Source of the DNA: Euryarchaeota archaeon UBA229
GTDB lineage: Archaea; Thermoplasmatota; Poseidoniia; Poseidoniales; Poseidoniaceae
Length of the DNA stretch: 10,420 nt
Reading direction: 5' to 3'
Assembly (NCBI GenBank): GCA_002505355.1
Contig: DAUW01000135.1
Location: 1 to 10,420 of the forward strand
The notes under the pieces are model-generated. The model ran no database searches and was not told the origin of the DNA. It saw nothing but the letters and a program-made list of their open reading frames with translations. Shown here in pieces: positions 6,320-10,420 of this stretch (within the stretch, counting starts at the first letter, position 1; every line of letters starts with the position of its first letter). The translations under genes and the position numbers were made by a program.

Positions 6320-7759
6320 TTGCAGATTGAAAATTTCATTGACGGTAAATTCATACCGCCTGTTAACAAGGATTACATGGATAACTATAATCCAGCAGAA
6401 AACGTTGTGATAGCGACAATACCAAACTCAACATCAGAGGATGTTGACTTAGCGGTTAAGGCAGCATCTCGAGCACAACTAGCATGGTCAAATCTCACAA
6501 TCAAGGACCGTATCCAGTGGCTGAGAAAGATTGCTGAAGGATTAGAACTACGAAAAACCGAGATTGCTAGCCTCGAAAGCATTGACACCGGGAAACCATT
6601 AACACTCGCCGCTAAGGTAGACGCAAATCGAAGCGTCAGCAACTTCAATTTTTTTGCCGAGCATGCAGAACAGCTTGGTGAACTTCGCTTTGAGATGCCA
6701 GATGCGACCAACTATGTCAAACGCAAGCCGGTTGGTATTGTCGGCCTGATAACGCCGTGGAACCTACCACTATACCTGCTAACTTGGAAGATTGCGCCCG
6801 CTTTAGTAATGGGAAATACCATAATTGCTAAACCGAGTGAAATGACACCATTAACAGCAAATTTACTGTGTGAAGTCCTGGCATCAATCGATTTCCCTGA
6901 TGGAGTAATAAATATCGTTCAAGGTTTGGGAAAAAATGCCGGTCAAGCGATAGTCGAACATCCTAAAATTAGAGCCATTTCATTCACAGGTGGCACCGAC
7001 ACCGGAAAGATTGTCGCCGCTACCGCGGCTCCCATGTTTAAGAAATTATCACTTGAATTGGGCGGTAAAAATGCCACAATTATTCTCGATGACGCAGACT
7101 TAGCTGCCGCAGCCAAAGGAGCGGCGAGGGCGGCGTTTACCAACTCAGGACAAGTATGTCTATGCGGATCGAGAATTCTAGTGGCGGACAGCATCTATCA
7201 AGTATTCATCGATTTACTAGTAATGGAGATTGAGGCCATGAAAATCGGGAATCCGCGCAATGAAAGCACCGATATTGGCTCAGTAATATCTCAAACCCAC
7301 ATGGCAAAAGTTCTCTCTTACATCAAATTAGCAGTTGAGGATGGCGGTAAAATTCTCACAGGTGGATCACGATTGTTAATGCCGGAACCGAATCAAGAAG
7401 GCGCATTTGTTGCACCAACACTAATCGAAGGTTTGCCAATTGATTCACGGTGCGCAACTGAAGAGATATTTGGGCCTGTAGCGACTATTCATCGGTTTGC
7501 GACTGACCAAGACGCCATAGCAATGGCTAATGCCACCCAATATGGGCTAGCAGGGTCAGTTTGGACTACTGACACAGAACGTGGTAAAGCAGTTGCTGAG
7601 CAGGTAGAAAGTGGTGTTTTATGGGTAAATACGTGGCTACACCGTGACCTCAGAACCCCATTTGGAGGGGTAAAAAACTCTGGTGTTGGTCGGGAAGGTG
7701 GTGACTGGTCACTGAATTTCTTTTCCGAACTAAGTAACATCTGTGTAAAAAATGACTGA
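6320..7759 (+). CDS. Aldehyde dehydrogenase, 2-aminomuconate-6-semialdehyde dehydrogenase-like (AmnC/ALDH8A1/XylG group)
   Basis: A full-length 479-residue NAD(P)-dependent aldehyde dehydrogenase. Catalytic features are TPWNLP with Asn148, IAKPSE with Lys171, the Rossmann turn SFTGGTDTGK (221-230), LELGGK with Glu246, SGQVCLCGSR with nucleophile Cys280, EEIFGP with Glu382, and PFGGVKNSGVGREGG (447-461). The stretches GLITPWNLPLYLLTWKIAPA and VNTWLHRDLRTPFGG are close to vertebrate ALDH8A1 and bacterial hydroxy- or aminomuconic semialdehyde dehydrogenases. It would therefore oxidise a ring-cleavage semialdehyde to the dicarboxylate. Arg442 matches a substrate-carboxylate Arg of the Pseudomonas enzyme; a second such Arg appears to be replaced near Ala98/Lys99. 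The start is TTG at 6320, two bases after the preceding stop, with a GAGGTG site upstream and the expected N-terminus (QIENFIDGKF). The gene overlaps the LON-domain gene by 8 bases. Family certain; exact semialdehyde less so. Confidence 0.93.
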   Translation: MQIENFIDGKFIPPVNKDYMDNYNPAENVVIATIPNSTSEDVDLAVKAASRAQLAWSNLTIKDRIQWLRKIAEGLELRKTEIASLESIDTGKPLTLAAKVDANRSVSNFNFFAEHAEQLGELRFEMPDATNYVKRKPVGIVGLITPWNLPLYLLTWKIAPALVMGNTIIAKPSEMTPLTANLLCEVLASIDFPDGVINIVQGLGKNAGQAIVEHPKIRAISFTGGTDTGKIVAATAAPMFKKLSLELGGKNATIILDDADLAAAAKGAARAAFTNSGQVCLCGSRILVADSIYQVFIDLLVMEIEAMKIGNPRNESTDIGSVISQTHMAKVLSYIKLAVEDGGKILTGGSRLLMPEPNQEGAFVAPTLIEGLPIDSRCATEEIFGPVATIHRFATDQDAIAMANATQYGLAGSVWTTDTERGKAVAEQVESGVLWVNTWLHRDLRTPFGGVKNSGVGREGGDWSLNFFSELSNICVKND

Positions 7760-8522
7760 ACATATCTTGATAAGCAATCCCGTCGTTTTATCTATTATGG
7801 CCACCACCGGGAATTTACCATTGTTTGTTCTCCCGATGGTATTGGTGCCTGGTGAAATTCAAAGTTTGCGAATCTTTGAGCCACGCTACAGGCAGATGTT
7901 GGATGATTGTTTGTTGGACGACAAGCCGTTTGGCATGATAATGACTGACCCGCTGAGTTTTCACAATGGATGGAACGGACCCCGAACATTTGGATGTGAA
8001 GCTGAGATAATCAGCCATGAAACTAAGGGCAGCAACCACTTTATCGAATTTGTCGGCCGAAGAAGATTCAAGATTGACAAAGTAATTGACCCAGCTTTGC
8101 CGCCGTTTGAAGATGACAGCATGGCAGATCTTATCCCCGAGATGGGAATATTACCTGATCTAGAAACCATACTACAGCGCATTCCAGAAGATAGTGCACA
8201 CTCAAAACTTTATCTCTCAGCGGATGTGACTTACCTAGACGATGAGCATGAATTGACCGCTTTTCAACAGCAGGAGCTCAAGGCCACTTTGAATGGAATC
8301 TTGAGCAAAATTGGCGGCATATTACAAATTGAAAAAGACGCACTTGAGGACTGGATTGAGGACCGAACAGAAATGGTGATAGACGAGAGTTCATCGTCGA
8401 TGTTTGCAGTTGCAGCACTCACCATAAGTGACCCTGAGTACAAGTATCAACTGTTATCATGCTCAGATCTCAAACAGGTATTTCTCCAACTTACCAGATT
8501 TCTCGCTGAGATGGATGTCTAA
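7752..8522 (+). CDS. Stand-alone LON substrate-binding domain protein
   Basis: A 256-residue protein with the N-terminal domain of Lon protease but without its ATPase or peptidase parts. The hallmark is NLPLFVLPMVLVPGEIQSLR followed by IFEPRYRQML (residues 21-50), then GCEAEI (81-86) and FIEFVGRRRFKI (97-108). An acidic helical C-terminal half follows to about 250. Such free-standing LON-domain proteins are widespread and mostly uncharacterised; the domain binds unfolded or specific substrates in full Lon. No membrane segment is seen. The ATG at 7752 overlaps the aldehyde dehydrogenase by 8 bases, pointing to coupled translation. An in-frame ATG at 7797 (residue 16) lies just before the conserved domain and is a fair alternative start. 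panB follows after 42 bases. Whether it serves the catabolic genes upstream or is merely carried with them is not visible. Confidence 0.88.
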   Translation: MTEHILISNPVVLSIMATTGNLPLFVLPMVLVPGEIQSLRIFEPRYRQMLDDCLLDDKPFGMIMTDPLSFHNGWNGPRTFGCEAEIISHETKGSNHFIEFVGRRRFKIDKVIDPALPPFEDDSMADLIPEMGILPDLETILQRIPEDSAHSKLYLSADVTYLDDEHELTAFQQQELKATLNGILSKIGGILQIEKDALEDWIEDRTEMVIDESSSSMFAVAALTISDPEYKYQLLSCSDLKQVFLQLTRFLAEMDV

Positions 8523-8564
8523 ACCTAGCGTGACCTTCAAAACTCAACGGCTAGTGGTTATACC

Positions 8565-9386
8565 ATGTCCGTTCACGGCCAAGCAAAAAAGGTCACTACC
8601 CACACGCTGCAAGAGATGAAGCGAGCCGGCGAGAAAATAACCATGCTTACAGCATATGATTATTCGTTGGCTAAGTTAGTTGACAATGGCGGTGTCGATG
8701 TAATATTGGTTGGCGATTCTGCTTCGAATGTCATGGCAGGGCAGGTTACCACCGTCCCTATGACCCTCGATCACATGATTTATCACGCTCAGTGCGTCAA
8801 GCGGGCTGTTGACCGCGCACTCATCGTAGTTGACATGCCTTTTGGCACCTATCAAGGCAATTCTGCGATTGCATTGGAATCGGCAATACGAATAATGAAA
8901 GAAGCCGAAGGACATGCTGTTAAGTTAGAGGGCGGTGATGAAATCGTGGACTCAATCAAGCGTATACTAACAGCTGGAATACCTGTTATGGGCCACCTTG
9001 GCTTGACACCACAGTCGATTTACAAATTTGGTACATACACTGTCAGAGCTAAGGAAGATGAAGAAGCAGCAAAACTAGTAGCAGACGCAAAAATTCTTGA
9101 AGCAGCAGGATGCTTCGCCATCGTACTGGAAAAAATACCGCGCGAACTTGCTAAGCGGGTCAGTGAGGCAATCAGTATACCGACCATTGGTATAGGTGCA
9201 GGCCCTGATTGTGATGGACAAGTTCTCGTTTTGCACGACTTACTGGGAATTACCATGGATTTCTCTCCAAGATTCCTCAGGAGATACCTTAACCTTGCTG
9301 AATCAATCGATGGTGCCGTGAAACAGTACTGCAAGGACGTCAGAGTTGGGGATTTCCCAAATGATTCTGAGAGTTACACTTCATAG
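8565..9386 (+). CDS. panB: 3-methyl-2-oxobutanoate hydroxymethyltransferase (ketopantoate hydroxymethyltransferase)
   Basis: Transfers a hydroxymethyl group from 5,10-methylene-tetrahydrofolate (or an archaeal pterin equivalent) to 2-oxoisovalerate, giving ketopantoate, the first committed step to pantothenate and coenzyme A. The 273 residues form the expected TIM barrel with all key sites: MLTAYDYSLAKLVD (27-40), LVGDSASNV with metal ligand Asp51, VDMPFGTY with Asp90, VKLEGG with Lys120 and Glu122, MGHLGLTPQ (142-150), VLEKIP with catalytic Glu189, and TIGIGAGPDCDGQVLVLHDLLG (207-228). The length is usual for the family (about 260-285). Start: ATG 8565 gives the family-like start KVTTHTLQEMKR; no clear TATA element lies 25-30 bases upstream, so it is probably read through from the LON gene. 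Its stop overlaps the convergent membrane-protein gene by 6 bases. Cytoplasmic housekeeping enzyme. Confidence 0.96.
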   Translation: MSVHGQAKKVTTHTLQEMKRAGEKITMLTAYDYSLAKLVDNGGVDVILVGDSASNVMAGQVTTVPMTLDHMIYHAQCVKRAVDRALIVVDMPFGTYQGNSAIALESAIRIMKEAEGHAVKLEGGDEIVDSIKRILTAGIPVMGHLGLTPQSIYKFGTYTVRAKEDEEAAKLVADAKILEAAGCFAIVLEKIPRELAKRVSEAISIPTIGIGAGPDCDGQVLVLHDLLGITMDFSPRFLRRYLNLAESIDGAVKQYCKDVRVGDFPNDSESYTS

Positions 9387-9881
9387 GCCGATACTATACA
9401 CCAAAAGAGCACCAGAAAAGGCGCCAATATCTACTGCAAAGGCATGCCAAACGCCATATCTGAATGGTGGTAAATCATACCTACCCCATGATGTTGAAAT
9501 CCAAACCCACAGCAAAAGCGCGCCGTAACCACCACAGAATAACGCCCCCCAGCCAGAGAACCACACCATGAAAAATATTGTCCCAGGTAACGCCAAACCC
9601 ATGGTATATTCATACCAGCGTGATGCTGCATCTCTTACCAAGGTAAAATAGAGCACTGGAGAGAAGATAATCGATGCCAATATGGCACCTTGTGGGGGTG
9701 AGGGCCAGCCGTAATTTGGAGTGATGGACAGTTGGAAGAATATCCCGACAGCCATACCAAACAGTGCTGGTGCAATAATATGGCGAATACCGGTATTAAA
9801 ATCGAGACCTCGCACCCGATCTAGATTAGATTCATTGGACGAACTTGCGTAGGGCGACAAGTCAATATCTGTCTCGTCCAT
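9381..9881 (-). CDS. Small multi-pass membrane protein of unknown function
   Basis: A 166-residue integral membrane protein that I do not recognise. A polar, acidic N-terminal tail of about 30 residues (ser/asn/asp-rich, MDETDIDLSPYASSSNESNL) precedes four to five hydrophobic segments at roughly 34-53, 64-82, 93-109, 111-130 and 144-165. The third and fourth are closely spaced and rich in Trp, Gly and Phe. Short loops carry RDAASRWYEY (83-92) and SWGRYDLPPFRYG (131-143). No catalytic motif or cofactor site is seen. The start is ATG 9881. The best AT-rich block upstream on that strand (about 9916-9930) lies roughly 42 bases away, implying a short leader. It is convergent with panB (6-base overlap) and divergent from the dioxygenase. 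The coding call rests on the clean membrane-segment pattern and the tight fit between neighbours. Confidence 0.75.
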   Translation of the reverse strand: MDETDIDLSPYASSSNESNLDRVRGLDFNTGIRHIIAPALFGMAVGIFFQLSITPNYGWPSPPQGAILASIIFSPVLYFTLVRDAASRWYEYTMGLALPGTIFFMVWFSGWGALFCGGYGALLLWVWISTSWGRYDLPPFRYGVWHAFAVDIGAFSGALLVYSIGL

Positions 9882-9940
9882 GATTAAGCCAATCTATGCT
9901 GCCGTTTGAGTCTTAGGTATTCATATTTCCATCCGCTTAT

Positions 9941-9946
9941 GATATA
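9941..9946 (+). promoter_or_regulatory. TATA-like element of the extradiol dioxygenase gene
   Basis: GATATA, within CTTATGATATAGG, is centred 27-28 bases upstream of the ATG at 9971, the classic spacing for an archaeal leaderless promoter. No Shine-Dalgarno precedes the ATG. It lies in the 89-base divergent gap 9882-9970, which holds no other recognisable feature. Confidence 0.5.
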
Positions 9947-9970
9947 GGCAACCGACCATTAGCCTACACC

Positions 9971-10420
9971 ATGGCGCAGGGCGAGATTGTTGCGGGCTGC
10001 TTAGCACCACACCCACCACACTTGGTATACGCAGAAAATCCGGAACAGAACGAACCAGTTGCAGAAGGCGGCTGGGAACAACTCAGATGGGGTTATGAAA
10101 GACTAAGAGAATCACTCAAAGACATCGAATATGATGCCATAGTAATCCTATCTCCGCACTGGCAAACCTATATTGGGACTCATTTTCTCGGTCTAGAAAA
10201 TTTTCAGAGCCTGTCTGTAGATCCAGTATTCCCCAACCTCTTTCGCTACCACTATGACATGAATGTCGATATCGAGCTCGCTAAGCAAATCCATGACAAA
10301 GCGCACGGCGCAGGACTAGCGGTTAAAATGATGACAAACCCTGACTTTAGAGTCGACTATGGCACAATAACCACTGGACATATGTTTAGACCGGAATGGG
10401 ACAAACCACTGGTCGTCATA
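9971..10420 (+). CDS. LigB-type extradiol dioxygenase, 2-aminophenol 1,6-dioxygenase beta subunit-like, 3' end cut by window edge
   Basis: Ring-opening dioxygenase of the class III (LigB) family, which uses non-heme Fe(II) to cleave an aromatic ring next to a hydroxyl or amino group. The 150 visible residues carry LAPHPPHLVYAENP with iron ligand His14, the block GGWEQLRWGYERLRE (33-47) and ILSPHWQTY with iron ligand His63. They continue with FLGLENF, VDPVFPNLFRYHYDMNVDIEL, MMTNPDFRVDYGTITTGHM and FRPEW. From memory this resembles the catalytic beta subunit of 2-aminophenol 1,6-dioxygenase (AmnB/CnbCb), whose ligands are His13, His62 and a later Glu; the Glu would lie past the window end. That enzyme makes 2-aminomuconate 6-semialdehyde, the substrate class of the aldehyde dehydrogenase at 6320. 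In bacteria the beta subunit pairs with a non-catalytic alpha subunit; none is visible here and it could lie downstream. Start: ATG 9971, 27 bases after a TATA-like element. LigB-type homologues for other catechols remain possible. Confidence 0.9.
   Translation, partial: MAQGEIVAGCLAPHPPHLVYAENPEQNEPVAEGGWEQLRWGYERLRESLKDIEYDAIVILSPHWQTYIGTHFLGLENFQSLSVDPVFPNLFRYHYDMNVDIELAKQIHDKAHGAGLAVKMMTNPDFRVDYGTITTGHMFRPEWDKPLVVI

Noticed and set aside
6385..6711. Open frame of 108 codons on the minus strand inside the aldehyde dehydrogenase gene
   Set aside because: It lies wholly antisense to a well-conserved gene, is Ser-rich and low in family-like patterns, and has no promoter or start signal. It is a frame shadow, as are the similar antisense frames within panB and the LLM gene.
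1..10420. Mobile elements, phage genes, defence systems, CRISPR arrays, tRNA or rRNA genes
   Set aside because: No transposase, integrase, direct or inverted repeats of note, repeat-spacer pattern or cloverleaf sequence was seen. All space is filled by metabolic and hypothetical genes.

Overview
This is a gene-dense stretch with eleven protein genes, no RNA genes, no mobile elements, no CRISPR array and no gap above about 90 bases. Base composition looks moderately AT-rich. Several features suggest a planktonic archaeon, possibly of the Marine Group II/III Euryarchaeota (Poseidoniia). Four genes that begin transcription units have an AT-rich TATA-like element about 25 to 29 bases upstream of the start codon, the spacing expected of leaderless archaeal mRNAs. 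Most starts lack a convincing Shine-Dalgarno sequence. One secreted-type protein has a single membrane anchor followed by a very acidic linker. The lineage is an inference, because most of the encoded families also occur in bacteria.

Layout. 1-345 (-) is a glutathione peroxidase fragment that leaves the left edge. It diverges from 425-1171 (+), an alpha/beta hydrolase with the HGGxW motif of kynurenine formamidase-like esterases. 1209-2024 (+) is an atypical short-chain dehydrogenase lacking the YxxxK catalytic pair. It abuts, tail to tail with no gap, 2025-2987 (-), a membrane-anchored protein that strongly resembles animal DNase I. 3073-3909 (+) is a TPR protein. 3961-8522 (+) is a tight run of four genes: a luciferase-like (LLM) flavin oxidoreductase, an L-asparaginase II family amidohydrolase, an aldehyde dehydrogenase closest to 2-aminomuconate-6-semialdehyde dehydrogenase, and a stand-alone LON substrate-binding-domain protein. 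These are joined by a 4-base overlap, a 2-base gap and an 8-base overlap. panB follows at 8565-9386 (+) and converges by a 6-base overlap on 9381-9881 (-), a small multi-pass membrane protein. 9971-10420 (+) is the first 150 codons of a LigB-type extradiol dioxygenase most like the beta subunit of 2-aminophenol 1,6-dioxygenase.

How the genes may work together. The dioxygenase and the aldehyde dehydrogenase match consecutive steps of the 2-aminophenol/3-hydroxyanthranilate meta-cleavage route: ring opening to 2-aminomuconate 6-semialdehyde, then oxidation to 2-aminomuconate. The formamidase-like hydrolase, the LLM flavoenzyme, the SDR and the asparaginase-like amidohydrolase could supply other steps in the breakdown of an amino-aromatic or tryptophan-derived compound. 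The family matches are direct readings of the sequence; the joint pathway is a hypothesis. The glutathione peroxidase, DNase, LON protein and PanB look unrelated to it.
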